NCBI GenBank assembly: GCA_019054805.1
Contig: JAHQIY010000030.1
Span: 620,001-684,000 of the forward strand
Source: Brachionus manjavacas
Lineage: Eukaryota; Rotifera; Eurotatoria; Ploima; Brachionidae
DNA length: 64,000 nt
Reading direction: 5' to 3'
This document shows positions 47,799 through 61,905 of this stretch, one piece after another (the stretch's first letter is position 1; each line of letters starts with the position of its first letter). The position numbers were made by a program, and so were the translations under genes. Under the pieces are notes generated by a model that did no database searches, was not told where the DNA came from, and was given only the letters and a program-made list of their open reading frames with translations.

Positions 47799-50700
47799 TG
47801 GTCGCTATTTCACTCAAGTTTTCCTAGAGTAAAGAAATAAGTAAATTGACGCCTCGTGAATCAAATTGTTCATACGAAAAGTAAAAAGTAAATTACCGCC
47901 TTGTAAATCAAGTTTTCCATTAGAAAATTAGGTAAAAAATCAACACTTTGTCACTCAAGTTGTCAATAAGTAAGGAAAAAAGTAAATTTTGCATCGTCAA
48001 TCAAGCTGTACATTAGAAATAAAGAAAAAATTAACGCTTTGTCACTAAAGTTGTCATTAAGTAAAGAAATAAGTAAATTTTGCATCGTCAATCAAGCTGT
48101 ACATTAGAAATAAAGAAAAAATTGACGCTTTGTCACTCAAGTTGTCAATAAGTAAAGAAAAAAGTAAATTTGGCATCGTCAATCAAGCTGTACATTAGAA
48201 ATAAATAAAAAAAAAAGACGCTTTGTCACTCAAGTTGTCAATAAGTAAAGAAAAAAGTAAATTATCGCCTCATTAATCAAGCTTTTCATTAGAAATTAAG
48301 GTAAAAACTGGTCGCTATTTCACTCAAGTTTTCCTAGAGTAAAGAAATAAGTAAATTGACGCCTCGTGAATCAAATTGTTCATACGAAAAGTAAAAAGTA
48401 AATTACCGCCTTGTAAATCAAGTTTTCCATTAGAAAATCAGGTAAAAAATCAACGCTTTGTCACTCAAGTTGTCAATAAGTAAGGAAAAAAGTAAATTTT
48501 GCATCGTCAATCAAGCTGTACATTAGAAATAAAGAAAAAATCAACGCTTTGTCACTCAAGTTGTCATTAAGTAAAGAAATAAGTAAATTTTGCATCATTA
48601 ATCAAGCTGTACATTAGAAATAAAGAAAAAATTGACGCTTTGTCACTCAAGTTGTCAATAAGTAAAGAAAAAAGTAAATTTGGCATCGTCAATCAAGCTG
48701 TACATTAGAAATAAATAAAAAAAAAAGACGCTTTGTCACTCAAGTTGTCAATAAGTAAAGAAAAAAGTAAATTATCGCCTCGTTAATCAAGCTTTTCCTT
48801 AGAAAATAGGGTAAAAAATCAACGCTTTGTCACTCAAGTTGTCAATAAGTAAAGAAATAAGTAAATTTTGCATCGTCAATCAAGATGTACATTTGAAATA
48901 AAGAAAAATTGAGGCTTTGTCACTCAAGTTATCAATAAGTCAAGAAAAAAGTAAATTATCGCCTCGTTAATCAAGCTTTTCATTAGAAATTAAGTTAAAA
49001 ACTGGTCGCTATTTCACTCAAGTTTTCCTAGAGTAAAGAAATAAGTAAATTGACGCCTTGTGAATCAAATTGTTCATACGAAAAGTAATAAGTAAATTAC
49101 CGCCTTGTAAATCAAGTTTCCATTAGAAACTTAGGTAAAAAATCAACGCTTTGTCACTCAAGTTGTCAATAAGTAAAGAAATAAGTTAATTTACTCCTGG
49201 TAAATCAAGCTGTTCATTAGAAAATAAGGTAAAATATGACGCTTTGTCACTCAAGTTGACAATAGGTAAAGAAATTAGATTATTTACGCCTGCTCAATCA
49301 AGCTGTTCATTAGAGAATAGGGTAAAAAATCAACGCTTTGTCACTAAAGTTGTCAATTAGTAAAGAAATAAGTAAATTTTGCATCGTCAATCAAGCTGTA
49401 CATTAGAAATATAGAAAAAATTGACGCTTTGTCACTCAAGTTGTCAATAAGTCAAGAAAAAAGTAAATTATCGCCTCGTTAATCAAGCTTTTCATTAGAA
49501 ATTAAGGTAAAAACTGGTCGCTATTTCACTCAAGTTTTCCTAGAGTAAAGAAATAAGTAAATTGACGCCTCGTGAATCAAATTGTTCATACGAAAAGTAA
49601 AAAGTAAATTACCGCCTTGTAAATCAAGTTTTCCATTAGAAAATTAGGTAAAAAATCAACACTTTGTCACTCAAGTTGTCAATAAGTAAGGAAAAAAGTA
49701 AATTTTGCATCGTCAATCAAGCTGTACATTAGAAATAAAGAAAAAATTAACGCTTTGTCACTAAAGTTGTCATTAAGTAAAGAAATAAGTAAATTTTGCA
49801 TCGTCAATCAAGCTGTACATTAGAAATAAAGAAAAATTGACGCTTTGTCACTAAAGTTGTCAATAAGTAAAGAAAAAAGTAAATTTGGCATCGTCAATCA
49901 AGCTGTACATTAGAAATAAATAAAAAAAAAAGACGCTTTGTCACTCAAGTTGTCAATAAGTAAAGAAAAAAGTAAATTATCGCCTCGTTAATCAAGCTTT
50001 TCCTTAGAAAATAGGGTAAAAAATCAACGCTTTGTCACTCAAGTTGTCAATAAGTAAAGAAATAAGTAAATTTTGCATCGTCAATCAAGCTGTACATTTG
50101 AAATAAAGAAAAAATTGAGGCTTTGTCACTCAAGTTATCAATAAGTCAAGAAAAAAGTAAATTATCGCCTCGTTAATCAAGCTTTTCATTAGAAATTAAG
50201 TTAAAAACTGGTCGCTATTTCACTCAAGTTTTCCTAGAGTAAAGAAATAAGTAAATTGACGCCTTGTGAATCAAATTGTTCATACGAAAAGTAATAAGTA
50301 AATTACCGCCTTGTAAATCAAGTTTCCATTAGAAACTTAGGTAAAAAATCAACGCTTTGTCACTCAAGTTGTCAATAAGTAAAGAAATAAGTTAATTTAC
50401 TCCTGGTAAATCAAGCTGTTCATTAGAAAATAAGGTAAAATATGACGCTTTGTCACTCAAGTTGACAATAGGTAAAGAAATTAGATTATTTACGCCTGCT
50501 CAATCAAGCTGTTCATTAGAGAATAGGGTAAAAAATCAACGCTTTGTCACTCAAGTTGTCAATAAGTCAAGAAAAAAGTAAATTATCGCCTCGTTAATCA
50601 AGCTTTTCATTAGAAATTAAGGTAAAAACTGGTCGCTATTTCACTCAAGTTTTCCTAGAGTAAAGAAATAAGTAAATTGACGCCTCGTGAATCAAATTGT

Positions 50701-51413
50701 TCATACGAAAAGTAAAAAGTAAATTACCGCCTTGTAAATCAAGTTTTCCATTAGAAAATTAGGTAAAAAATCAACACTTTGTCACTCAAGTTGTCAATAA
50801 GTAAGGAAAAAGTAAATTTTGCATCGTCAATCAAGCTGTACATTAGAAATAAAGAAAAAATTAACGCTTTGTCACTAAAGTTGTCATTAAGTAAAGAAAT
50901 AAGTAAATTTTGCATCGTCAATCAAGCTGTACATTAGAAATAAAGAAAAATTGACGCTTTGTCACTAAAGTTGTCAATAAGTAAAGAAAAAGTAAATTTG
51001 GCATCGTCAATCAAGCTGTACATTAGAAATAAATAAAAAAAAAAGACGCTTTGTCACTCAAGTTGTCAATAAGTAAAGAAATAAGTTAATTTACGCCTGG
51101 TAAATCAAGCTGTTCATTAGAAAATAAAGTAAAAATTGACGCTTTGTCACTCAAGTTGTCAATAAGTCAAGAAAAAAGTAAATTATCGCCTCGTTAATCA
51201 AGCTTTTCCTTAGAAAATAGGGTAAAAAATCAACGCTTTGTCACTCAAGTTGTCAATAAGTAAAGAAATAAGTAAATTTTGCATCGTCAATCAAGCTGTA
51301 CATTTGAAATAAAGAAAAAATTGAGGCTTTGTCACTCAAGTTGTCAATAAGTCAAGAAAAAGTAAATTATCGCCTCGTTAATCAAGCTTTTCATTAGAAA
51401 TTAAGTTAAAAAC
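47799..51413 (-). repeat. About 1.1-1.2 kb B higher-order repeat, three related copies
   Basis: Landmark intervals repeat as 510+694 bp from 47,799, 510+695 bp from 49,003 and 421+784 bp from 50,209. The diagnostic ATCAACACTTTGTC (A for G) occurs near 47,941, 49,660, 50,770 and 55,998, and the CGCCTTGTGAATC plus GAAACTTAGG pair near 49,004, 50,209 and 55,346. The unit starting at 50,209 lacks one 88-bp monomer found in the unit at 49,003. Confidence 0.8.
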
Positions 51414-53038
51414 TGGTCGCTATTTCACTCAAGTTTTCCTAGAGTAAAGAAATAAGTAAATTGACGCCTCGTGAATCAAATTGTTCATACGAAAAGTAAT
51501 AAGTAAATTACCGCCTTGTAAATCAAGTTTCCATTAGAAAATTAGGTAAAAAATCAACGCTTTGTCACTCAAGTTGTCAATAAGTAAAGAAATAAGTTAA
51601 TTTACTCCTGGTAAATCAAGCTGTTCATTAGAAAATAAGGTAAAATATGACGCTTTGTCACTCAAGTTGACAATAGGTAAAGAAATTAGATTATTTACGC
51701 CTGCTCAATCAAGCTGTTCATTAGAGAATAGGGTAAAAAATCAACGCTTTGTCACTCAAGTTGTCAATAAGTAAAGAAAAAAGTAAATTTGGCATCGTCA
51801 ATCAAGCTGTACATTAGAAATAAAGAAAAAATCAACGCTTTGTCACTCAAGTTGTCAATAAGTAAAGAAATAAGTAAATTTTGCATCGTCAATCAAGCTG
51901 TACATTAGAAATATAGAAAAAATTGACGCTTTGTCACTCAAGTTGTCAATAAGTCAAGAAAAAAGTAAATTATCGCCTCGTTAATCAAGCTTTTCATTAG
52001 AAATTAAGGTAAAAACTGGTCGCTATTTCACTCAAGTTTTCCTAGAGTAAAGAAATAAGTAAATTGACGCCTCGTGAATCAAATTGTTCATACGAAAAGT
52101 AAAAAGTAAATTACCGCCTTGTAAATCAAGTTTTCCATTAGAAAATTAGGTAAAAAATCAACGCTTTGTCACTCAAGTTGTCAATAAGTAAGGAAAAAAG
52201 TAAATTTTGCATCGTCAATCAAGCTGTACATTAGAAATAAAGAAAAAATCAACGCTTTGTCACTCAAGTTGTCATTAAGTAAAGAAATAAGTAAATTTTG
52301 CATCGTCAATCAAGCTGTACATTAGAAATAAAGAAAAAATTGACGCTTTGTCACTCAAGTTGTCAATAAGTAAAGAAAAAAGTAAATTTGGCATCGTCAA
52401 TCAAGCTGTACATTAGAAATAAATAAAAAAAAAAGACGCTTTGTCACTCAAGTTGTCAATAAGTAAAGAAATAAGTTAATTTACGCCTGGTAAATCAAGC
52501 TGTTCATTAGAAAATAAAGTAAAAATTGACGCTTTGTCACTCAAGTTGTCAATAAGTCAAGAAAAAAGTAAATTATCGCCTCGTTAATCAAGCTTTTCCT
52601 TAGAAAATAGTGTAAAAAATCAACGCTTTGTCACTCAAGTTGTCAATAAGTAAAGAAATAAGTAAATTTTGCATCGTCAATCAAGCTGTACATTGGAAAT
52701 AAAGAAAAAATTGAGGCTTTGTCACTCAAGTTGTCAATAAGTCAAGAAAAAAGTAAATTTTCGCCTCGTTAATCAAGCTTTTCATTAGAAATTAAGTTAA
52801 AAACTGGTCGCTATTTCACTCAAGTTTTCCTAGAGTAAAGAAATAAGTAAATTGACGCCTCGTGAATCAAATTGTTCATACGAAAAGTAAAAAGTAAATT
52901 ACCGCCTTGTAAATCAAGTTTCCATTAGAAAATTAGGTAAAAAATCAACGCTTTGTCACTCAAGTTGTCAATAAGTAAAGAAATAAGTTAATTTACTCCT
53001 GGTAAATCAAGCTTTTCATTAGAAATTAAGGTAAAAAC
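51414..53038 (-). repeat. 1.62-kb tandem duplication in B, copy 1
   Basis: Landmarks at 51,414, 52,018, 52,805 and 53,039 reappear at 53,039, 53,639, 54,423 and 54,658 (offsets 1,625, 1,621, 1,618 and 1,619). The copies are nearly identical, and most differences I saw are A-run lengths. Copy 1 closes with a hybrid monomer at about 52,996-53,015, in which ACTCCTGGTAAATCAAGC is joined to TTTTCATTAGAAATTAAGG. Confidence 0.88.
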
Positions 53039-54657
53039 TGGTCGCTATTTCACTCAAGTTTTCCTAGAGTAAAGAAATAAGTAAATTGACGCCTCGTGAA
53101 TCAAATTGTTCATACGAAAAGTAATAAGTAAATTACCGCCTTGTAAATCAAGTTTCCATTAGAAAATTAGGTAAAAAATCAACGCTTTGTCACTCAAGTT
53201 GTCAATAAGTAAAGAAATAAGTTAATTTACTCCTGGTAAATCAAGCTGTTCATTAGAAAATAAGGTAAAATATGACGCTTTGTCACTCAAGTTGACAATA
53301 GGTAAAGAAATTAGATTATTTACGCCTGCTCAATCAAGCTGTTCATTAGAGAATAGGGTAAAAATCAACGCTTTGTCACTCAAGTTGTCAATAAGTAAAG
53401 AAAAAGTAAATTTGGCATCGTCAATCAAGCTGTACATTAGAAATAAAGAAAAATCAACGCTTTGTCACTCAAGTTGTCAATAAGTAAAGAAATAAGTAAA
53501 TTTTGCATCGTCAATCAAGCTGTACATTAGAAATATAGAAAAAATTGACGCTTTGTCACTCAAGTTGTCAATAAGTCAAGAAAAAAGTAAATTATCGCCT
53601 CGTTAATCAAGCTTTTCATTAGAAATTAAGGTAAAAACTGGTCGCTATTTCACTCAAGTTTTCCTAGAGTAAAGAAATAAGTAAATTGACGCCTCGTGAA
53701 TCAAATTGTTCATACGAAAAGTAAAAAGTAAATTACCGCCTTGTAAATCAAGTTTTCCATTAGAAAATTAGGTAAAAAATCAACGCTTTGTCACTCAAGT
53801 TGTCAATAAGTAAGGAAAAAAGTAAATTTTGCATCGTCAATCAAGCTGTACATTAGAAATAAAGAAAAATCAACGCTTTGTCACTCAAGTTGTCATTAAG
53901 TAAAGAAATAAGTAAATTTTGCATCGTCAATCAAGCTGTACATTAGAAATAAAGAAAAAATTGACGCTTTGTCACTCAAGTTGTCAATAAGTAAAGAAAA
54001 AGTAAATTTGGCATCGTCAATCAAGCTGTACATTAGAAATAAATAAAAAAAAAAGACGCTTTGTCACTCAAGTTGTCAATAAGTAAAGAAATAAGTTAAT
54101 TTACGCCTGGTAAATCAAGCTGTTCATTAGAAAATAAAGTAAAAATTGACGCTTTGTCACTCAAGTTGTCAATAAGTCAAGAAAAAAGTAAATTATCGCC
54201 TCGTTAATCAAGCTTTTCCTTAGAAAATAGTGTAAAAAATCAACGCTTTGTCACTCAAGTTGTCAATAAGTAAAGAAATAAGTAAATTTTGCATCGTCAA
54301 TCAAGCTGTACATTGGAAATAAAGAAAATTGAGGCTTTGTCACTCAAGTTGTCAATAAGTCAAGAAAAAAGTAAATTTTCGCCTCGTTAATCAAGCTTTT
54401 CATTAGAAATTAAGTTAAAAACTGGTCGCTATTTCACTCAAGTTTTCCTAGAGTAAAGAAATAAGTAAATTGACGCCTCGTGAATCAAATTGTTCATACG
54501 AAAAGTAAAAAGTAAATTACCGCCTTGTAAATCAAGTTTCCATTAGAAAATTAGGTAAAAAATCAACGCTTTGTCACTCAAGTTGTCAATAAGTAAAGAA
54601 ATAAGTTAATTTACTCCTGGTAAATCAAGCTTTTCATTAGAAATTAAGGTAAAAACT
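53039..54657 (-). repeat. 1.62-kb tandem duplication in B, copy 2
   Basis: This is the direct tandem partner of 51,414-53,038. It ends with the same hybrid monomer near 54,615, so the hybrid existed before, or was created by, the exchange that made the duplication. A-runs are shorter than in copy 1 at several places (for example TAGGGTAAAAATC at about 53,355 versus one more A at about 51,730). A related but less exact unit continues from 54,658 to about 55,858. Confidence 0.87.
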
Positions 54658-57600
54658 GGTCGCTATTTCACTCAAGTTTTCCTAGAGTAAAGAAATAAGT
54701 AAATTGACGCCTCGTGAATCAAATTGTTCATACGAAAAGTAAAAAGTAAATTACCGCCTTGTAAATCAAGTTTTCCATTAGAAAATCAGGTAAAAAATCA
54801 ACGCTTTGTCACTCAAGTTGTCAATAAGTAAGGAAAAAGAAAATTTTGCATCGTCAATCAAGCTGTACATTAGAAATAAAGAAAAAATCAACGCTTTGTC
54901 ACTCAAGTTGTCATTAAGTAAAGAAATAAGTAAATTTTGCATCGTTAATCAAGCTGTACATTAGAAATAAAGAAAAAATTGACGCTTTGTCACTCAAGTT
55001 GTCAATAAGTAAAGAAAAAGTAAATTTGGCATCGTCAATCAAGCTGTACATTAGAAATAAATAAAAAAAAGACGCTTTGTCACTCAAGTTGTCAATAAGT
55101 AAAGAAAAAGTAAATTATCGCCTCGTTAATCAAGCTTTTCCTTAGAAAATAGGGTAAAAATCAACGCTTTGTCACTCAAGTTGTCAATAAGTAAAGAAAT
55201 AAGTAAATTTTGCATCGTCAATCAAGCTGTACATTTGAAATAAAGAAAAAATTGAGGCTTTGTCACTCAAGTTATCAATAAGTCAAGAAAAAAGTAAATT
55301 ATCGCCTCGTTAATCAAGCTTTTCATTAGAAATTAAGTTAAAAACTGGTCGCTATTTCACTCAAGTTTTCCTAGAGTAAAGAAATAAGTAAATTGACGCC
55401 TTGTGAATCAAATTGTTCATACGAAAAGTAATAAGTAAATTACCGCCTTGTAAATCAAGTTTCCATTAGAAACTTAGGTAAAAAATCAACGCTTTGTCAC
55501 TCAATTTGTCAATAAGTAAAGAAATAAGTTAATTTACTCCTGGTAAATCAAGCTGTTCATTAGAAAATAAGGTAAAATATGACGCTTTGTCACTCAAGTT
55601 GACAATAGGTAAAGAAATTAGATTATTTACGCCTGCTCAATCAAGCTGTTCATTAGAGAATAGGGTAAAAAATCAACGCTTTGTCACTAAAGTTGTCAAT
55701 TAGTAAAGAAATAAGTAAATTTTGCATCGTCAATCAAGCTGTACATTAGAAATATAGAAAAAATTGACGCTTTGTCACTCAAGTTGTCAATAAGTCAAGA
55801 AAAAAGTAAATTATCGCCTCGTTAATCAAGCTTTTCATTAGAAATTAAGGTAAAAACTGGTCGCTATTTCACTCAAGTTTTCCTAGAGTAAAGAAATAAG
55901 TAAATTGACGCCTCGTGAATCAAATTGTTCATACGAAAAGTAAAAAGTAAATTACCGCCTTGTAAATCAAGTTTTCCATTAGAAAATTAGGTAAAAAATC
56001 AACACTTTGTCACTCAAGTTGTCAATAAGTAAGGAAAAAAGTAAATTTTGCATCGTCAATCAAGCTGTACATTAGAAATAAAGAAAAATTAACGCTTTGT
56101 CACTAAAGTTGTCATTAAGTAAAGAAATAAGTAAATTTTGCATCGTCAATCAAGCTGTACATTAGAAATAAAGAAAAAATTGACGCTTTGTCACTAAAGT
56201 TGTCAATAAGTAAAGAAAAAAGTAAATTTGGCATCGTCAATCAAGCTGTACATTAGAAATAAATAAAAAAAAAAGACGCTTTGTCACTCAAGTTGTCAAT
56301 AAGTAAAGAAATAAGTTAATTTACGCCTGGTAAATCAAGCTGTTCATTAGAAAATAAAGTAAAAATTGACGCTTTGTCACTCAAGTTGTCAATAAGTCAA
56401 GAAAAAAGTAAATTATCGCCTCGTTAATCAAGCTTTTCCTTAGAAAATAGGGTAAAAAATCAACGCTTTGTCACTCAAGTTGTCAATAAGTAAAGAAATA
56501 AGTAAATTTTGCATCGTCAATCAAGCTGTACATTAGAAATATAGAAAAAATTGACGCTTTGTCACTCAAGTTGTCAATAAGTCAAGAAAAAAGTAAATTA
56601 TCGCCTCGTTAATCAAGCTTTTCATTAGAAATTAAGGTAAAAACTGGTCGCTATTTCACTCAAGTTTTCCTAGAGTAAAGAAATAAGTAAATTGACGCCT
56701 CGTGAATCAAATTGTTCATACGAAAAGTAAAAAAGTAAATTACCGCCTTGTAAATTAAGTTTTCCATTAGAAAATTAGGTAAAAAATCAACGCTTTGTCA
56801 CTCAAGTTGTCAAAAAGTAAAGAAATAAGTTAATTTACTCCTGGTAAATCAAGCTGTTCATTAGAAAATAAGGTAAAATATGACGCTTTGTCACTCAAGT
56901 TGACAATAGGTAAAGAAATTAGATTATTTACGCCTGGTCAATCAAGCTGTTCATTAGAGAATAGGGTAAAAAATCAACGCTTTGTCACTCAAGTTGTCAA
57001 TTAGTAAAGAAATAAGTAAATTTTGCATCGTCAATCAAGCTGTACATTAGAAGTAAAGAAAAAATTGACGCTTTGTCACTCAAGTTGTCAATAAGTAATG
57101 AAAAAAGTGAATTTGGCATCGTCAATCAAGCTGTACATTTGAATAAAATAAAAAAAAAAGACGCTTTGTCGCTCAAGTTGTCAATAAGTAAATAAATAAG
57201 TTAATATACGCCTGGTAAATCAAGCTGTTCATTAGAAAATAAAGTAAAAATTGACGCTTTGTCACTCAAGTTGTCAATAAGTCAAGAAAAAAGTAAATTA
57301 CACCTCGTTAATCAAGCTTTTCATTAGAAAATAGGGTAAAAAATCAACGCTTTGTCACTCAAGTTGTCAATAAGTAAAGAAATAAGTAAATTTTGCATCG
57401 TCAATCAAGCTGTACATTTGATATAAAGAAAAAATTGAGGCTTTGTCACTCAAGTTGTCAATAAGTCAAGAAAAAAGTAAATTATCGCCTCGTTAATCAA
57501 GCTTTTCATTAGAAAATAAGGTAAAAACTGGTCGCTTTTTCACTCAAGTTTTTCTAGAGTAAAGAAATAAGTAAATTGACGCCTCGTGAATCAAATTGTT

Positions 57601-60600
57601 CAAACGAAAAGTAATAAGTAAATTACCGCCTTGTAAATTAAGTTTTCCATTAGAAAATTAGGTAGAAAATCAACGCTTTGTCACTCAAGTTGTCAATAAG
57701 TAAAGAAATAAGTTAATTTACTCCTGGTAAATCAAGCTGTTCATTAGAAAATAAGGTAAAATATGACGCTTTGTCACTCAAGTTGACAATAGGTAAAGAA
57801 ATTAGATTATTTACGCCTGGTCAATCAAGCAGTTCATTAGAGAATAGGGTAAAAAATCAACGCTTTGTCACTCAAGTTGTCAATTAGTAAAGAAATAAGT
57901 AAATTTTGCATCGTCAATCAAGCTGTACATTAGAAGTAAAGAAAAAATTGACGCTTTGTCACTCAAGTTGTCAATAAGTAAAGAAAAAAGTGAATTTGGC
58001 ATCGTCAATCAAGCTGTACATTTGAAATAAATAAAAAAAAAAGACGCTTTGTCACTCAAGTTGTCAATAAGTAAAGAAATAAGTAAATTTTGCATCGTCA
58101 ATCAAGCTGTACATTAGAAATATAGAAAAAATTGACGCTTTGTCACTCAAGTTGTCAATAAGTCAAGAAAAAAGTAAATTATCGCCTCGTTAATCAAGCT
58201 TTTCATTAGAAATTAAGGTAAAAACTGGTCGCTATTTCACTCAAGTTTTCCTAGAGTAAAGAAATAAGTAAATTGACGCCTCGTGAATCAAATTGTTCAT
58301 ACGAAAAGTAAAAAGTAAATTACCGCCTTGTAAATTAAGTTTTCCATTAGAAAATTAGGTAAAAAATCAACGCTTTGTCACTCAAGTTGTCAAAAAGTAA
58401 AGAAATAAGTTAATTTACTCCTGGTAAATCAAGCTGTTCATTAGAAAATAAAGTAAAAATTGACGCTTTGTCACTCAAGTTGTCAATAAGTCAAGAAAAA
58501 AGTAAATTATCGCCTCGTTAATCAAGCTTTTCCTTAGAAAATAGGGTAAAAAATCAACGCTTTGTCACTCAAGTTGTCAAAAAGTAAAGAAATAAGTTAA
58601 TTTACTCCTGGTAAATCAAGCTGTTCATTAGAAAATAAGGTAAAATATGACGCTTTGTCACTCAAGTTGACAATAGGTAAAGAAATTAGAATATTTACGC
58701 CTGCTCAATCAAGCTGTTCATTAGAGAATAGGGTAAAAAATCAACGCTTTGTCACTCAAGTTGTCAATAAGTAAAGAAAAAAGTAAATTTGGCATCGTCA
58801 ATCAAGCTGTACATTAGAAATAAAGAAAAAATCAACGCTTTGTCACTCAAGTTGTCAATTAGTAAAGAAATAAGTAAATTTTGCATCGTCAATCAAGCTG
58901 TACATTAGAAATAAAGAAAAAATTGACGCTTTGTCACTCAAGTTGTCAATAAGTAAAGAAAAAAGTGAATTTGGCATCGTCAATCAAGCTGTACATTTGA
59001 AATAAATAAAAAAAAAAGACGCTTTGTCACTCAAGTTGTCAATAAGTAAATAAATAAGTTAATATACGCCTGGTAAATCAAGCTGTTCATTAGAAAATAA
59101 AGTAAAAATTGACGCTTTGTCACTCAAGTTGTCAATAAGTCAAGAAAAAAGTAAATTATCGCCTCGTTAATCAAGCTTTTCATTAGAAAATAGGGTAAAA
59201 AATCAACGCTTTGTCACTCAAGTTGTCAATAAGTAAATAAATAAGTTAATATACGCCTGGTAAATCAAGCTGTTCATTAGAAAATAAAGTAAAAATTGAC
59301 GCTTTGTAAATCAAGTTGTCAATAAGTCAAGAAAAAGTAAATTATCGCCTCGTTAATCAAGCTTTTCATTAGAAAATAAGGTAAAAACTGGTCGCTTTTT
59401 CACTCAAGTTTTTCTTGAGTAAAGAAATAAGTAAATTGACGCCTCGTGAATCAAATTGTTCAAACGAAAAGTAATAAGTAAATTACCGCCTTGTAAATTA
59501 AGTTTTCCATTAGAAAATTAGGTAAAAAATCAACGCTTTGTCACTCAAGTTGTCAAAAAGTAAAGAAATAAGTTAATTTACTCCTGGTAAATCAAGCTGT
59601 TCATTAGAAAATAAGGTAAAATATGACGCTTTGTCACTCAAGTTGACAATAGGTAAAGAAATTAGATTATTTACGCCTGGTCAATCAAGCTGTTCATTAG
59701 AGAATAGGGTAAAAAATCAACGCTTTGTCACTCAAGTTGTCAATAAGTAAAGAAATTAGGAAATTTTGCATCCTCAATCAAGCTGTACATTTGAAATAAA
59801 GAAAAAATTGACGCTTTGTCACTCAAGTTGTCAATAAGTCAAGAAAAAAGTAAATTATCGCCTCGTTAATCAAGCTTTTCCTTAAAAAAAAGGGTAAAAT
59901 ATCAACGCTTTGTCACTCAAGTTGTCAATAAGTAAAGAAATAAGTAAATTTTGCATCGTCAATCAAGCTGTACATTTGAAATAAAGAAAAAATTGAGGCT
60001 TTGTCACTCAAGTTGTCAATAAGTCAAGAAAAAGTAAATTATCGCCTCGTTAATCAAGCTTTTCATTAGAAAATAAGGTAAAAACTGGTCGCTTTTTCAC
60101 TCAAGTTTTTCTAGAGTAAAGAAATAAGTAAATTGACGCCTCGTGAATCAAATTGTTCATACGAAAAGTAATAAGTAAATTACCGCCTGGTAAATCAAGC
60201 TGTTCATTAGAAAATAAGGTAAAATATGACGCTTTGTCACTCAAGTTGACAATAGGTAAAGAAATTAGATTATTTTCGCCTGGTCAATCAAGCTGTTCAT
60301 TAGAGAATAGGGTAAAAAATCAACGCTTTGTCACTCAAGTTGTCAATAAGTAAAGAAAAAAGTAAATTTGGCATCGTAAATCAAGCTGTACATTAGAAAT
60401 AAAGAAAAAATCAACGCTTTGTCACTCAAGTTGTCAATTAGTAAAGAAAAAAGTAAATTATCGCCTCGTTAATCAAGCTTTTCATTAGAAAATTAGGTAA
60501 AAAATCAACGCTTTGTCACTCAAGTTGTCAATAAGTAAAGAAATAAGTTAATTTACTCCTGGAAAATCAAGCTGTTCATTAGAAAATAAGGTAAAATATG

Positions 60601-61800
60601 ACGCTTTGTCACTCAAGTTGACAATAGGTAAAGAAATTAGATTATTTACGCCTGGTCAATCAAGCTGTTCATTAGAGAATAGGGTAAAAAATCAACGCTT
60701 TGTCACTCAAGTTGTCAATAAGTAAAGAAAAAGTAAATTTGGCATCGTCAATCAAGCTGTACATTAGAAATAAAGAAAATCAACGCTTTGTCACTCAAGT
60801 TGTCAATAAGTAAAGAAATAAGTAAATTTTGCATCGTCAATCAAGCTGTACATTTGAAATAAAGAAAAAATTGAGGCTTTGTCACTCAAGTTGTCAATAA
60901 GTCAAGAAAAAAGTAAATTATCGCCTCGTTAATCAAGCTGTTCATTAGAAATTAAGGTAAAAACTGGTCGCTTTTTCACTTAAGTTTTTCTAGAGTAAAG
61001 AAATAAGTAAATTGACGCCTCGTGAATCAAATTGTTCATACGAAGAGTAATAAGTAAATTACCGCCTTGTAAATTAAGTTTTCCATTAGAAAATGAGGTA
61101 AAAAATCAACGCTTTGTCACTCAAGTTGTCAATAAGTAAAGAAATAAGTTAATTTACTCCTGGTAAATCAAGCTGTTCATTAGAAAATAAGGTAAAATAT
61201 GACGCTTTGTCACTCAAGTTGACAATAGGTAAAGAAATTAGATTATTTACGCCTGGTCAATCAAGCTGTTCATTAGAGAATAGGGTAAAAAATCAAAGCT
61301 TTGTCACTCAAGTTGTCAATAAGTAAAGAAAAAAGTAAATTTGGCATCTTCAATCAAGCTGTACATTAGAAATAAAGAAAAAATCAACGCTTTGTCACTC
61401 AAGTTGTCAATAAGTAAAGAAATATGTTAATTTACGCCTGGTCAATCAAGCTGTTCATTCGAAAATAGGGTAAAAAATCAACACTTTGTCATTCAAGTTG
61501 TCAATAAGTAAAGAAATAAGTAAATTTGGCATCGTCAATCAAGCTGTACATTAGAAATAAAGAAAAAATCAACGCTTTGTCACTCAAGTTGTCAATAAGT
61601 AAAGAAATAAGTAAATTTGGCATCGTCAATCAAGCTGTTCATTAGAAAATAAAGTAAAAATTTACGCTTTGTAACTCAAGTTGTCAATAAGTCAAGAAAA
61701 AAGTAAATTGACGCCGTGTCAATCAAGCTGTTCATTAGAAAATAAAGTAAGAATTGACGCTTTGTCACTCAAGTTGTCAATAAGTAAAGAAGTAAGTAAA
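54658..61800 (-). repeat. B array, irregular higher-order units
   Basis: The same B monomer types continue with unit lengths of 510-1,165 bp and no exact tandem copy as clear as the 1.62-kb pair. The variant TTTTTCTAGAG (T for C in TTTTCCTAGAG) marks units from 57,529, 59,389, 60,086, 60,965 and 62,220. The segment 56,880-57,180 resembles 57,770-58,050, and 58,860-59,100 is similar. No gene or unique sequence is present. Confidence 0.78.
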
Positions 61801-61905
61801 TTAGCGCCTCGTTAATAAAGTTATCCATCAGAATATAAGGTAAAAATTTTACTATTTGGCACTCAAGTTGTAAATAAGTAAAGAAATAAGAAAATTGACG
61901 CCTCG
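61801..61905 (-). repeat. Isolated divergent B monomer
   Basis: This monomer reads AATAAAGTTATCCATCAGAA and TTTTACTATTTGGCACTC where neighbours have AATCAAGC, TTCATTAGAA and TTGACGCTTTGTCACTC. It is a single highly diverged unit inside otherwise homogeneous B sequence, comparable with those at the 44.7-44.9 kb edge. Confidence 0.7.

Noticed and set aside
48205..48224. A10 runs (AAATAAATAAAAAAAAAAG) as poly-A tails of retroposed sequences
   Set aside because: The runs occur at the same phase inside a B monomer in about twelve places and are followed directly by the normal ACGCTTTGTCACTC; they are a monomer variant.
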